Positions 12,626 through 24,764 of a DNA stretch of 64,000 nucleotides are shown piece by piece. A program made the translations under genes and the position numbers. This DNA comes from Homalodisca vitripennis (Eukaryota > Arthropoda > Insecta > Hemiptera > Cicadellidae). Positions within the stretch are counted from its first letter, which is position 1; each line of letters opens with the position of its first letter. The notes below the pieces were generated by a model that saw only the letters and a list, made by a program, of their open reading frames with translations, made no database searches and was not told where the DNA came from. The DNA is taken from assembly GCF_021130785.1 (NCBI RefSeq), contig NW_025776250.1, positions 172,828-236,827 on the forward strand. The letters run 5' to 3'.

Positions 12626-14613
12626 TAAAGAGAAACTATATAACAATAATTGATCAAAACACCTCTCTTCTTCCACAAGCAGTGCTTGGCTCAGCTTCAT
12701 AATATTGATGACCCTTCTCGTTCTCTGTGGAATCATTTCATTTTTCCACAATAAATATTCATCAAACTCTAGGCTGCTTGTTGAAAGTTTAATTTTTTAT
12801 TTTAAATTATATTTTTTTAGTATAGACAAAACCACGAAATAAAAAATTAATGCTTTAGGTTTCCGTTACAATATAATATAATATATTCATGCAAACCAAC
12901 AAGTTTATAAAAACTGTTTGCTGGATATTAAACAGGAACTAGCAATTAAAGCAATAATGTTGAAAGCTGAAAGCAAACGTTATATGATAAATCCATCTGA
13001 AACTTGCTAACCAACTACTGTTTTTATTTGAGATTAAACTTAGTGGTAATTATACAAAAAGTACCTACACTTTTGTACGGTTAGTTTTCTTTATTTAAAC
13101 AAGGGTTGAGTTTGATCATACTAGAAAAATATATACGCTTCAGAGTGGCAATATAAAATTTATTTAATCATTATATTATTTATGACAGTCAAAGCACAGT
13201 ACAATACAACAATTCCAGGTTTAATCATTTATTTGACAAAATTACCAACTGCATAAAATTTTATTTTAATTAAATAATGGAAAAATAATTATTTTGTGAC
13301 TATGTTTGGTTGAACGTCGGTAAAGCCTGGCACTCAAGAAGCTGGGAAATTCCAGTTTCATCTGTTTAGTTTTGTTTGAACTATAGCTTTCAAATGTTAC
13401 AGGAATGTTTATTTATATATAATCAACATACAGTTCAGTGGTGGTTCATATCACTCCATTTAACGTGGGATTTGGCTGAACATTAGCGAACACCTTTTCT
13501 CCTGTCTTTCTTATGGAAACGAAAAGATTAAATAAATTTGTAAGCAAACTGAGTGTAATCATATGGTATTTAAAGTGTGGCATAATAACACGTTTAAACT
13601 AATGAATGGAATGGATGTAATTTTTTCCATTCAACCTCAGCTACGCGCTCCGTGCTGTTCTGCCATGTGTAGAAGCCGAGGATAAATTATAAATTATATA
13701 TTCCAGCGGTCCTTGATCGTTTAATTAAAGGGTCTCACTCAAAATTGAGGGCTTACAAATGGATATATAACTCCTGAATTCCTAAGATAAAGCCCCGGAA
13801 TTCGCATACCTATATTTTCACATTAAAAGTTGTATCCATGCAACATTAAATATAAAAGAAGTATAAAATACAATAATCTGAAGTATATAACTAGAAGCTC
13901 CATTCTTGCATTAACTTTAAGCAGTTCAGGAAACATTCAGACCATGTATGAATGGAGTATCCTGGTTGTGATATATCTATAGCTTATTCCAGACAACAAT
14001 GACATACTCACGATGGTTTCATAACAAATGGTCTGGATGACACAAAACAAGAAACATTGTAGGTGGAAAAAATGGAAATCCACTTTACGGACGTAGTATA
14101 CCTGGGGAGCAGATGGGTTCGCCCCCTAAGTTTTTGCAAAAAGAAACTTTTTATATAAAAAAATCATTCTCGTATTATAGACATCAAAATAACCTAATTG
14201 GATAAATTAAATTTTCTGTTTGAATACAGTTAATCCTAAAGTTTTATTTGTGTTGTTTTAAATTCCAAAACAACTTGTTACAGTTAAAGTAATAGCTATA
14301 TCCAAGCTCCTCCCTCCGTAAATCAAAAGTGGATCTACCCTTAACAAAACACAGTTCCTTCTAGCTTTTGAAATATCCACGTTCAGACTTTTTAGAGGTA
14401 AACTTGGAATCTATTAGAATATTAGGATCCTGATGAACTTTCTCTAAGTCATAATGCTGTAGTCTCACAAAGAATAATAATTCAACGTTCAGACATTTTA
14501 GGGATGACATTGGAATGTATTATAACATTATTATTCCTACAAAATAATTCCTGAAAAGAGTTTAAAACAGCAAACATGCTCTATTACATTCCTGCTACGA
14601 TATCACGTACTTA

Positions 14614-14910
14614 TTAAAATCGTAGACGGACCACTAACTTTAAACCTAAAGATATATAGCAATATAGGTATAGCAATTCCTGAATTTGTTTAACATTTTT
14701 AAATTTTGGCCAATGTTGAATTGTGCACAGATATTGACGTCCACCATATTGAAACGTCTTATTAAATGAAGATGTTAAACGAACTTCTCCGATATATGTG
14801 TAAGTGTTTTCCCATGCAAAAGTTTGTTTGCTGCTATTAAAAACAGTAATAATCATGTATACTCTAATAAAACCTGTTACTGTAGTTTCAGACTTTTGTA
14901 TTACTCCCAT
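14614..14910 (-). other. unassigned 98-codon open frame
   Basis: This is an uninterrupted minus-strand frame beginning MGVIQKSETTVTGFIRVYMI and containing WENTYTYIGEVRLTSSFNKT and QYGGRQYLCTIQHW. I recognise no domain, and there is no clear promoter, signal peptide or conserved splice pattern. It is not part of any repeat visible in the window, so it is recorded as an unexplained open stretch. Chance is the default explanation in DNA of this size and composition. Confidence 0.12.
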
Positions 14911-15244
14911 CTAGAAGCTGTACAGGATCATAAGGAAAGTAAGAACAAAATACGTTGCTCGTAAACAGGTCCGGAATTATACAACCCCTTTTTATTTAAC
15001 TTTCTAATCTTGAAGGTATGCCACCTAAAAACTCTTATTTGGATATGTGGACTTTAAAAAGCAAGTCGAAATTTAAACTTGTGTTGCGCATATACATAAA
15101 AACGTATATAGGTATTGGAAATTGATCTGAAAATAGTAGTTGTGACCTTTACCAAGTAGTAGCCGAGATAAACTTTTTTGATAATTTTTAAGGAACAACA
15201 GTGATAATTTTAAGAAAAACGTAAGCCGAATCTGTGGCTTTCAA

Positions 15245-15360
15245 GTTATTTTGTCAGAGCACCCCATCAGTCTTGCGGGGAACTAAAGAGTCTTTGTGTA
15301 CCTTAACAATGGAACAGTACAATACCGCACAGTAAACAGTGTTGATTTAGTAGACCAGGT
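15245..15360. repeat. dispersed repeat fragment (pair with 33290-33395)
   Basis: TCTTTGTGTACC, an AACAAT element, and AGTACAATACCGCACA appear in the same order at 15290-15340 and 33332-33376, with diverged sequence between them. The shared order indicates two copies of an unknown repeat. Confidence 0.6.
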
Positions 15361-16702
15361 ACACGGGCTATCGTTCAGAGCAGGATTAAACATATTATTT
15401 ATGGTATGTGTCAGTTTTTATATCAAAATTCAATTAAAATTATTTTAATTTGATTCGATTATAATTTATTAGTCCTAACCTGGACCATTTAGTCCCAAAC
15501 AAGATGTCTCAGCGTAATATCTTTACAGATAGATGTATATTTTTTTATTAAACTATAAGACACCAGAACATTGTATGTCCGTTCTCAACTAGCTATGGTG
15601 GGATGATTTGGTTTAATGTGAATGTTGAATTTAGCTCCGCTTGTCCCGTTAAGTCCACCGACTTGAATAGGACAGTCTCGGGCTTGAATCTGGAGTCAAC
15701 TACCGTATAAAAAAATCCAAACAAAGTCAAGATTCAAACGAATTCTTTCCCACTTTCGACTTTAGAGACCCAAAATATGACTACAAAACAGTTCGGTAGC
15801 CGAACAGTGTAATCCAGATAAACGTCGCAGTGCACTTAACTGTGCCTCTCAGTATGCATTTAATGACAAAAAGTCAAACATATATGTAAAAACTTAGTGA
15901 ATACATTTTAATGCGTGTTTGTTAAAATACACCTACAACACAAAGAATGAAACCACAAACAATTTTATAGGTTATTTCGGTACACATACGGCAATATAAA
16001 TTAAATCTAATACTAAAAACCTTTTTTATAATAACTGATCTGACTTATATATTTTAAACATTAGTATGTCTATTCATGTAATTAACCTATGTTCTAAATT
16101 TTAATACTCTGTATCTGCAAAATTACGTTGATTACACATTAGGTTCAAATCAGTAATAAATCGTAGGGATTTTAAAACAATTATATGTTCTTTTTCAAGG
16201 AAATTTCCCAATTTATAGTTACCATGAATTTACTTATTAAAAACTTCTAAGGTTTTGAACCACCACATTTGTATTATAGAAAAAGGAAGAAGTCTTATGT
16301 GTACGTATGTAGGTACCTTATGTTATAACTTATGTACCAGATTTGAACATCTACCTCAACCGTTAAAGAATAAACAATAATTTCCAAGAAACTCGTATGG
16401 AATGACATACGAAAATTAAGCATTTTTGGGCATTCGCCAAATTGCATATTTTATTGTTTAATGCCCTGAACATTTCTTTCAAAATGTTCGTCACCCGTTA
16501 TGAAACATAATCTATATGTAAAATAAAGTAAGAAGTTAATATATACTCGTATCTTATACATAAAAATGTAACGATTCATGATATTGACTTACTGGGTATC
16601 ACACTCTAATCCCATATTAGTTAAAGCTGTTGACTCAAGTCTCGACTAAAAGCTTTGGCTTACAAAGTTTTGCTTTCCTGGCTTACCACTAGTCGAGTAG
16701 CC

Positions 16703-16745
16703 TATATAAGGGACTGCAATGTTAGAGCATTGTTCTATCTCAGTA
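16703..16745 (+). promoter_or_regulatory. core-promoter-like site, possible LTR
   Basis: TATATAAGG at 16703 is followed 37-39 nt later by an initiator-like CTCAGTATTG. The spacing is close to that of the site at 7266. No gene follows: a palindromic element starts at 16934. The site may belong to a solo LTR. Confidence 0.25.
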
Positions 16746-16933
16746 TTGAGTACTGTTGTTTAACTGTAGTTTATTTTTAATGCCATTACATCAGATACCA
16801 TATACTAAACATTACTAAACTTAAACAGTGACTTGTATTACAGTTTGAATTAACTATAATAAAAGATCATATTAATGAAAGTTTAGAGAATTGAAATTGT
16901 ATTTTATATTCTATCGATAAACTTAGTAAAGCT

Positions 16934-17922
16934 TATACAGGGTGTACATAAAGTCCTGCACGGGTATAATATTTTCTGAACGATAACAGATAAAGAAACA
17001 AGATTTGGTACATCAATACTACACCTAAAAATCTACTTTTTGAAGGAACTATCAGTTTTCTGTAATATCATGGGGACGTCCCGCATGGAGTCAGAAGGAA
17101 ATCTTAAATAGGAGCATAGGTCAATATGGACATCATTTTTAAAGGGCTTATCTAGCAGAGTTTAATGCCGCAAACCGCACTCAAAAAGATTGATCCAGTA
17201 CAAAATGGCGGCTGTTCAAAGATTTTACTTGGTTACATTTTATTAGTAGCCATAACCCCAGTAAAGCAAAACTGCAACCAAACGAATACTGCAGCTAACT
17301 ACTACATTATGCTTGTCAGTTGTACAGAAGTGAATTATGACATTAGTTATCCTCAAGGGTTACAAATTTGGTCCTAATATATTGATAACAGGGAAAACCT
17401 GATAACAGTAACAATTAACTAATCAACTAATTGTTACTGTTATCAGGTTTTCCCTGTTATCAATATATTAGGACCAAATTCTGGTCCTAATAGTTACCCT
17501 TGAGGATAACTAATGTCATAATTCACTTCTGTACAACTGACAAGCATAATGTAGTAGTTAGCTGCAGTATTCGTTTGGTTGCAGTTTTGCTTTACTGGGG
17601 TTATGGCTACTAATAAAATGTAACCAAGTAAAATCTTTGAACAGCCGCCATTTTGTACTGGATCAATCTTTTTGAGTGCGGTTTGCGGCATTAAACTCTG
17701 CTAGATAAGCCCTTTAAAATGATGTCCATATTGACCTATGCTCCTATTTAAGATTTCCTTCTGACTCCATGCGGGACGTCCCCATGATATTACAGAAAAC
17801 TGATAGTTCCTTCAAAAAGTAGATTTTTTAGGTGTAGTATTGATGTACCAAATCTTGTTTCTTTATCTGTTATCGTTCAGAAAATATTATACCCGTGCAG
17901 GACTTTATGTACACCCTGTATA
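16934..17922. mobile_element. large near-perfect palindromic foldback element
   Basis: The left arm (16934-17417) and right arm (17428-17922) are almost exact reverse complements around a 10-bp spacer, ACTAATCAAC. The differences I find are a few single-base indels in homopolymers and one small length change near AAATTTGGTCC. The ends are TATACAGGGTGTACATAAAG and its complement, the CAGGGTG type used by mariner-like elements, with TA at each border. Each arm carries the same 64-65-codon open frame (MPQTALKKIDPVQNGG...), in opposite directions. Nothing marks it as a real protein. Fragments of the arm sequence recur at 61890-61920 and 62020-62215. Confidence 0.92.
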
Positions 17923-18016
17923 CGAGGAGTAATAGTTTACAAAATATATACGCTGAATGCATTTAAACTTACGAAATCGAGTTATAGAGCAATAAATTCA
18001 ATATGACGTACGTTGG

Positions 18017-18240
18017 GAGTGCCGATGGCCGAGTGGTCTAAGTCGTTGGACTTTGGGCCTGAGTTAGAGATAGCGCAGGTTCAAATCCTGTTTGATAATA
18101 ACCTCGCACAGGCCAGTGAACACACAGTATAAGGTTTAAAAGTGGATCGGCCTCTCCTGTTTCAACAAAAAAATATTTCCGAAATGACAGCACAAAAGAT
18201 AGTGTGCTCACCGAAACATTTTCTGAGTTCATCCTGATTT
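18017..18240 (+). mobile_element. tRNA-derived SINE
   Basis: The head reads GTGCCGATGGCCGAGTGGTC with an A-box TGGCCGAGTGG (18026-18036) and a perfect B-box GGTTCAAATCC (18078-18088). The 41-nt gap fits a class II (Leu/Ser-like) tRNA with a long variable arm. The acceptor arms do not pair, so it is not a functional tRNA gene. The body after it (ACCTCGCACAGGCCAGTGAA...) continues about 150 bp with no tail visible. Confidence 0.75.
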
Positions 18241-19039
18241 CTCAATCCAATGAGTTTATTTCATGTTTTAAGTTCTTGAACAATTATATACAAGATTAAT
18301 CTAAGTAACTCATTGTGTCATAGTTTGCACAGTTTAAAATCTGTAGTCCAAATTACCAACTGAAATCATCTTTGACCTTGCTACCTCAGAAAAATTTGTC
18401 TAGGTAAATGTTTTAAAAGTTTATCAACGTGGATAATTTAATTCCTTGAAGTTTATTTAGTGCTAAGAAGACAGTTCTTCTTGAAGGTATTTTCATCTCT
18501 GACGAAAAGTACACCTTGGACAGAGAAGATTATTATAACTTACTGACAGTGAAAACTGGTAATCTTTATTTCCCATTGGAAAAAATTTCCCTCATTGGCT
18601 TCCGGTAAAACCAAGGAAGGAGTACGCCAGACCGCGTAATAGGCGTCGCTACGTTTCGAGTTAATGAACTTTACCGCTGTCCGAAAAGCTGCCTTAACTG
18701 AACAATCACCGAATAGGTTATTAAACGGTTACCTGTAATCATGCCAGAAGGTCTGCTTACCCCTCCGCTGTTTAAAGGCAATGTACGTATCCTTGGCGGT
18801 GCCCTGACTAAATGAGGAAAATGCACTTAAGGGACATGCACCATTATCAAACTTAATTTTGGGTGTACAGATATGAAGTTACATTTTAATTTAAAGTCCA
18901 TAGGTCAATCCATTTCCGCCCTCACTAAAATATTTTGTTTTCATTCAGTAAAATCCCAATAACTCGATATTGGTGATGAAGTTTCAACCAAATTTCACAC
19001 TATAACTCAATCTGATGTCGAGATATTTCCATAAGTAAC

Positions 19040-19255
19040 AGTATTCACTAATGCTCAGCCAAATCATTTTTATGGATAAACAACGTCAATGAACTGGGGA
19101 TTATCAAAGAAAACTTAATGCCCATGGCTAATTTTTATAACTTAATTCACTCACGAGATGTCCTGCGAAGGTTGGTAGACAGACAGACAGACAAACAGAC
19201 AGGAGATATATTTGGCCTCACCCCGAGTGATAGGCTCGCTAGCGCTCAGCCAATT
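19040..19255. repeat. SINE-like dispersed fragment
   Basis: It includes ACTAATGCTCAGCCAAATC, a GACAGACAGACAGACAAACA tract (about 19178), and GAGTGATAGGCTCGCTAGCG, the inverse of the GCGAAGCCTATCACTC core found at 33.8, 49.8, 50.1 and 50.9 kb. Confidence 0.6.
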
Positions 19256-19274
19256 ATTTGTCACATCAGTAGAC

Positions 19275-19520
19275 CGCAAGACATAAATTATACTGTTGAC
19301 CGACAACAAAGTTCAGTTATAGTGGTTGTCGGTCAGTTGTTACTTCACTGTAGAAACAACACACACTCGACAAACTAATCGTGAGCTGACCAATAAGATC
19401 TGTTGGAAAATGATTCGTTCCTCGTTGCGACCAGTGATCGATTAATCTTTATAATGCCGTTATTGAAATTTTTACTCGTAAACAGAATTAATCGCTGGCA
19501 TTATTAATGTAATCAAAATT
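19275..19520. repeat. dispersed repeat with 10-bp hairpin
   Basis: GACCGACAAC (19298-19307) and GTTGTCGGTC (19325-19334) form a perfect stem around a 17-nt loop. The segment from the hairpin through TGAGCTGACCAATAAGATCT and the AATTAATCG/TGGCATTA end is homologous to 27725-27960, whose upstream part was tandemly multiplied. Confidence 0.75.
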
Positions 19521-19899
19521 GTAATTTAATTAATTATAATTCGTATGGTGGTAGACTGAGCGCTTAGTTTATATTAATGTTACACGTTTGGTAATTTATA
19601 TATTTCCATATTGCAGTTAATTTATGTTTTAGCCAAACAACAACACTAACCAGCTACTAATTAAGTGTATTTATCCTGAAATGTACAATAGTTTTACTAT
19701 ATGAAAAGCATATGAGGAAGGTGACATCAGCACAATGCAGAAACGATGTAAATGTAATACAGTTAGATCATTGATATAAATATAAACAACTCAATAAAAA
19801 TGAGGGTTGAATCAGAATATTGCTATAACTTCTAGCTGACGCTCACTTATTTAAAGAATAATCCTCTACACGACACAGCAAGATATACATGATCATTAG

Positions 19900-20265
19900 G
19901 AGCAGCATGTACACGAGCATTACAACATAGATGTGGGGTTGTATCACGATATTACAATAGCAGCTGCAGACATAACAGTAAACAGAAGGATTGCTATGGC
20001 CAACATGTATACGAAAATTTCAACAGACATGTGTGTAGTATCTTGATGTTAAAACAGCTGCTGCTACTATAACAGTTAACGGATTGTTACTTGGGTTCAA
20101 CATGTATACGAACATTATAACAGAGATTTGGGTGTGGTATGAGGATATTACAATAGCAGCTGGTGACATAACAGTAAACAGAAGGATTACTATGGTTCAA
20201 TATGTACACAATCACCACAGATGGTTGTACATGATTACTACAGCAGACACGTAAGTTTCGACTCT
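19900..20265. repeat. 98-bp tandem repeat, about 3.5 copies
   Basis: ATGTACACG/ATGTATACG marks unit starts at 19908, 20005, 20102 and 20202. The units share CAACAGA, GATATTACAATAGCAGCTG, CATAACAGTAAACAGAAGGA and a CTATGG end. Divergence is high (the second unit differs most), so the array is old. Confidence 0.85.
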
Positions 20266-22395
20266 GGATGTTACGACTCTGACAACGTCATAAATGCTAA
20301 GACTATTAATACCATTATTGGAGCACACTTGAACTGCTCGGCCGTATATCGGCCAAACATCAAGACCTGTGGAAATGACGGTAAACGAACATATTTATAA
20401 CTATAAAAAAGAAAACATTGAAAAATCTAAATTAGTTGAACCGGCAGTAAATGATAATCGTCATATAAATTTTTAATCATCTAGTGAAGTGTTTAAAGAA
20501 TCTTCCTGGACGAAAAGAAATAAATTTGAAAGTACATGTAAGACAGTTTTAAAAGATAATTGTATTTCCCAACCTTCCGTAAATTTCAGTGATATTTGTA
20601 AAAGAAATCAGTATGGAAAAATAAATCCATTCCTAAATTATGAATTGCAAATCGTATTTTTCTACATAATTCTTTTATAATTTATTAGTTTTTGGTCTTT
20701 ACAGTTAGTTTTAATTTTTATTCTATTTTATCATATGTTTTTTTCTATTTTACACATATGTTTTATCTGTAAACAATATCAAACTGATGATTCCTGAACC
20801 GGCGAAAGCGCTTTTTAAATTAATTTTATGGGCAAGTATGAAAAATGTCTTTTCCGTTAAAACCTGTAGCTTAGTCAAAAAAAAAACTCTAGGTTAATTC
20901 ACAGGCACCATTTTGATCACTACTACAATTATTACTATAATATAAAACACTAGTATGCCACAACACGAGTTGTATATCGACCTTTGCTAAGGCTGAGGCA
21001 CATAGAAAATGTTTAACTATACAGCTCATTACATTCTTGAGATGTCCTGCAGCCAGAGTACCTAACAGAAAAGAAGTTTATACATTCCACAGCAGACATA
21101 ATAGAAATTTAGCCAGCCGACTAAGTTTTAGGCTTCAATAGTAATCAAAAAAATCCCATGGATTGACATTCGTAATTTTAATTCATACAAAATCGAATAT
21201 CTCACAATAGTTAGACTACACGTGTTACTAAGTAACGTATACTATGAGTGAATCCAGTTTGCATATCAAATTATTTATTCTTCAATATTCTCGTTCTTAT
21301 CAAAAAGATCAATGTGAACATTTTACTAACGCTCAGCCAAATCCCATGCAGTGACATGTACCATCATTAAACGAGATTTTGCGCATTCAGAAATGAAAAA
21401 TGTAAAATAAGATTCGTAGTAACATGTACCTAACTTTTGATAATCCATTGAATAAAATCTTTTCATCTCTGTTTATACTTTCTACGGATTTTCAGAAATA
21501 AGCTACTTAATATATGGACTCATTGATAATTATGCTCCTTTCATATAGTCCAGGAACAGGTAGCCAATTTACAATTCAAACAGAGACCTTGTCATTAGGA
21601 AATCGATATATGTAGAAATATCAATGAACAACGAAAATTGGTCGTCGCCCGCACTAGTTTTTTTGTAGGATGGAATAAGTTAATATTTAAAAACCATAAT
21701 TATTTTTGCATTTTAATACGTTTACACTTACAACTAAGCGCCAAAATCCCTTTTCATAAATCAACATTAGCTACCTTATGAACAATGGTTGCTTTTTAAG
21801 AATAGTAACTCTCACTCTTTGTCTCATTTTATGGCGTGATTAACCAAGATATAATACATAATTTTGATTTCGAAATTAAAGCATTAACGCAAGTGGGCTT
21901 AAACGCATTTAATCTAGAATCTAGTAAAGCATATTATAAAAAAAGCAATTGTATATTCTTGGCTAAGTTGCAGCTCTAGTCGCTAATGATCAACTGACAT
22001 GACACTGACCTCCACAACACACCAATCTAGCTCGGTCTAGGATATTAATTATTTTTCTACGAAAATATCTAGTATAACTAGTTATTAAAACTGTTTATTG
22101 AAAGCCTGTATTAACAAATCAGTTTAAAACCCATGTTTTAAATATTCTTCTTAATATTCTTAAATAAGTTTTTAATCGAATATTACATTATAAGATGTCT
22201 TGACGAAAAAATTCTTGAGAGCCATACAATCAAAATCTATTCTGAAAAAAATTTTCAAAGAATAAAACAACATTCAACGATCCTTTGGAACATTTTACAT
22301 TTTATTGTACACATTAATAATTGTATTAATATTTTATTAATGAATTAATTTCGCAATAAATATACAATAATTTTGGTCTTAATAGGTAGAAAGAA
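20266..22395. other. AT-rich stretch, only fragments
   Basis: Only a SINE core at 21320-21365 (CTAACGCTCAGCCAAATCCC) and a short palindrome GGCCGTATATCGGCC at 20341 are seen. No gene is supported. Confidence 0.5.
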
Positions 22396-22399
22396 AGCA

Positions 22400-23125
22400 A
22401 ATTATAGATGTACAATTTAGTAGTGTCATCAGAATACTGAATTACATTTACTTTTTTATAACACCACTCTATTTGTTGACGTAGACCAAGAACATTAAAG
22501 AGCTAAGGATAGGTACTCTGTGAGTCATTTTTAATTTTCCTTGATATAAGATCCAGATATTGGCGCGGCAGACCCTGACAGCCACATTCTACTAACTGGT
22601 GAACAATGTTTTCATTCTCCACAAAGTCAAATGCTTCAGAATGATCTATAAATATATTAAGTACATGTTCTTACCTTTGCAAACCATCTGCAACAAAGTC
22701 TTAATGGTTTTTGATCGCATCAATGGTGGATTTATGGTTTCTAAATCAAAACTGATGTAGGCTTAGGATATCAAAGTTTTCCAGGTACTCCTCGAGTATT
22801 TTCCAGAAAACCTTTTCAAAGATTTTTTTGTTTAAAACGGAAATAATTTAAATAGGACGATATTTACTGGGTAAACAGCAATCGCTCTTTTCGAAAATTT
22901 GGATAGCTTTTGATGTTTGAAGAAGAGGCGGGAAAATTCATTTTTCCAATGAGAAATTGATCAATTTTGTGAATGGCATCAATATATGCCTGAAGCAACA
23001 TTTGAGCAAACACACTCACAACTGTTCTTTGATTTCAAACCCTGTATGACTGTGGGCCACCTTCTCCTCGGACTCAGGAGTCGGCCTGACGATGGATGAC
23101 ACAGGAAATAATTTATTCAGGACAA
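22400..23125 (-). pseudogene. LINE reverse transcriptase relic (Jockey/CR1-like)
   Basis: Read on the minus strand, this is a broken non-LTR retrotransposon reverse transcriptase. In order I see IFPPLLQTSKAIQIFEKSD, a KYRPI segment followed by a stop, NKKIFEKVFWKILEEYLENF, DILSLHQF with a stop in place of Gly, FRNHKSTIDAI, and VLNIFIDHSEAFDFVENEN, the finger/palm motif around the first catalytic Asp. An MFLVYVNK piece and QYSDDTTKLY, the YXDD catalytic box, follow. Several stops and frame changes make it inactive. The element ends abruptly about 22395. The order matches the Jockey/CR1 type; the exact clade cannot be told by eye. Confidence 0.88.
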
Positions 23126-24177
23126 GAGGGCTATGACCTGAAAGTTATATATTAATTAATATTAATTATTATTGAATTCATTCACCACCCTTTAGGATCT
23201 TTTATTATGTTTCCGTAAACTTTAATCCCAATCGGCTTGGTGTGACTTTTAAAACTCCCTGCTATCGAAGAATTAGCAATAAATGTCTACACAGTTGTAG
23301 AAAGTTTTCACAATTTTTAATGATTTTTTAATTCCATAAAATTTTGCAGCTTAAATGACTTTCCGGTAGGTTTGTCGATATTTCATAAAAATCTATTTTA
23401 AATTTCCATCCTGAGTCTTAAAGAAAGTTGCGTGATAAAACCTCAGATTCTCTCTAGAAACAAGAATACGACTTAGGTAACCATAAACGATTTGTCAAGG
23501 CTTTTTTATAAGTGCTTAGTATTTTGAAATGAAAAGAATAATTAATAAGTAATTAACATAGTTATAAATGCAAAAACCATTTATTCAGGGTCTGCATAGT
23601 CATTTTAAAACGGGCCATGTTTCACATTTCAAACATACATTGAGGTTGCGGGTTTACTGAGGCTTAACTGCTCTTGAAGTTCAAAAAGTTGGTCTTTTCA
23701 CTTCCGGTGTAAATTTAAAGACTATAACCTCCTGCGCGACATGGTAATATAGTTCTGAATTGACAACAGAAACGGTTTAATTGGGACATTTTTGTGAACA
23801 TGATTACGTTGTCAGTGGCAGTAGTTGTTGTTTCAGTAACTCGAGTTGGTGTGATCAAGAACAATTTTAGTCTAAATGTGTTTAAAACATCGTGAAACAG
23901 TTGGGTAAGATGTTTTGTGCGGATAGATATTTTGTACTGGCAATTCAAAACACTGCAATGTGTGAATTTGAACATGTTTTATATTTTTTTTTAACTTGAT
24001 TAAAAACTGTGATTCTGTTATGAAGTTATAATAAATTATTAGATAATTATTTAGACAAATTTTACAGAGTACACATATCAAAAGACTGAATTTATTAAAA
24101 TCGTTTCCTTAATAAACAGCATAAAAGTCTCGTAAAAAATAAATTAAATATTGGAAAATGTGTTGTAATTTACTATT
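23126..24177. other. AT-rich stretch, no supported gene
   Basis: Overlapping minus-strand open frames at 23715-23975 and 23872-24081 are seen. They have no recognisable domain. Nothing else is supported. Confidence 0.4.
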
Positions 24178-24201
24178 CGTATTAAATAAAAATCATAAGA
24201 G

Positions 24202-24262
<61 letters not shown>

Positions 24263-24278
24263 AGGCCGATTGAGATTA

Positions 24279-24312
<34 letters not shown>

Positions 24313-24410
24313 CCAGTATTGAAATGTAAAAATTCGTATTAAATAAAAATCATAAGAGTATTTATATATATATATATATATTGAGGCCGATTGAGATTAT
24401 ATAGATATAT

Positions 24411-24465
<55 letters not shown>

Positions 24466-24540
24466 CTCTTGTGATTTTTATTTAATACCAATTTTTACAT
24501 TTCAATACTGGATATATATATATCTAGTATTGTAATGTAA
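24172..24540. repeat. TA microsatellite inside inverted arms
   Basis: Three runs of (TA)n are embedded in copies of CGTATTAAATAAAAATCATA followed by AGAGTATTTATATA (starting 24178 and 24333). An inverted copy follows at 24455-24500. TCCAGTATTGAAATGTAAAA (24312) and its inverse (24494) extend the arms. TTGAGGCCGATTGAGATTAT occurs twice at the centres. It reads as nested or duplicated MITE-like palindromes whose centres expanded. Confidence 0.8.
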
Positions 24541-24747
24541 AAATTTCATTTATAAATACATCAAATAATAATATAATCACCCTAAGGACTAGAAAAAATA
24601 CATTTCTGTCAGTCTCTTCATACTATATCGCTGAGACGAACTGAGTTATAAACTTGCATGAAGCTTAACTTCTGTATAAGCTATACTAAGTTACTGAACT
24701 TGAGTTACTTATGTCACTTAGCGAATATTTTTCTATTTGTTGTAGTA

Positions 24748-24764
24748 CCCCCCCCCCCCCCCCC
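24748..24764. repeat. poly(C) tract of 17
   Basis: This is an uninterrupted run of 17 C in AT-rich DNA. It is prone to length error in assemblies. Confidence 0.9.

Larger units (their letters stand above)
10631..16600. other. AT-rich stretch, no supported gene
   Basis: Only dispersed fragments are seen: a SINE-like piece at 12480-12625, a short inverse SINE core near 13455-13490 (GGGATTTGGCTGAACATTAGCG), and a repeat at 15250-15360. An open frame of 69 codons at 11281-11490 and one of 98 codons at 14910-14614 are unexplained but not supported as genes. Confidence 0.45.

Noticed and set aside
17165..17691. Two opposed, identical ~65-codon open frames
   Set aside because: They are the same sequence in the two arms of the palindrome. 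No domain is recognised, and the frames are shared only because of the symmetry.
18017..18098. Functional tRNA-Leu/Ser gene
   Set aside because: A- and B-boxes are good, but the acceptor ends do not pair and a SINE body follows directly.
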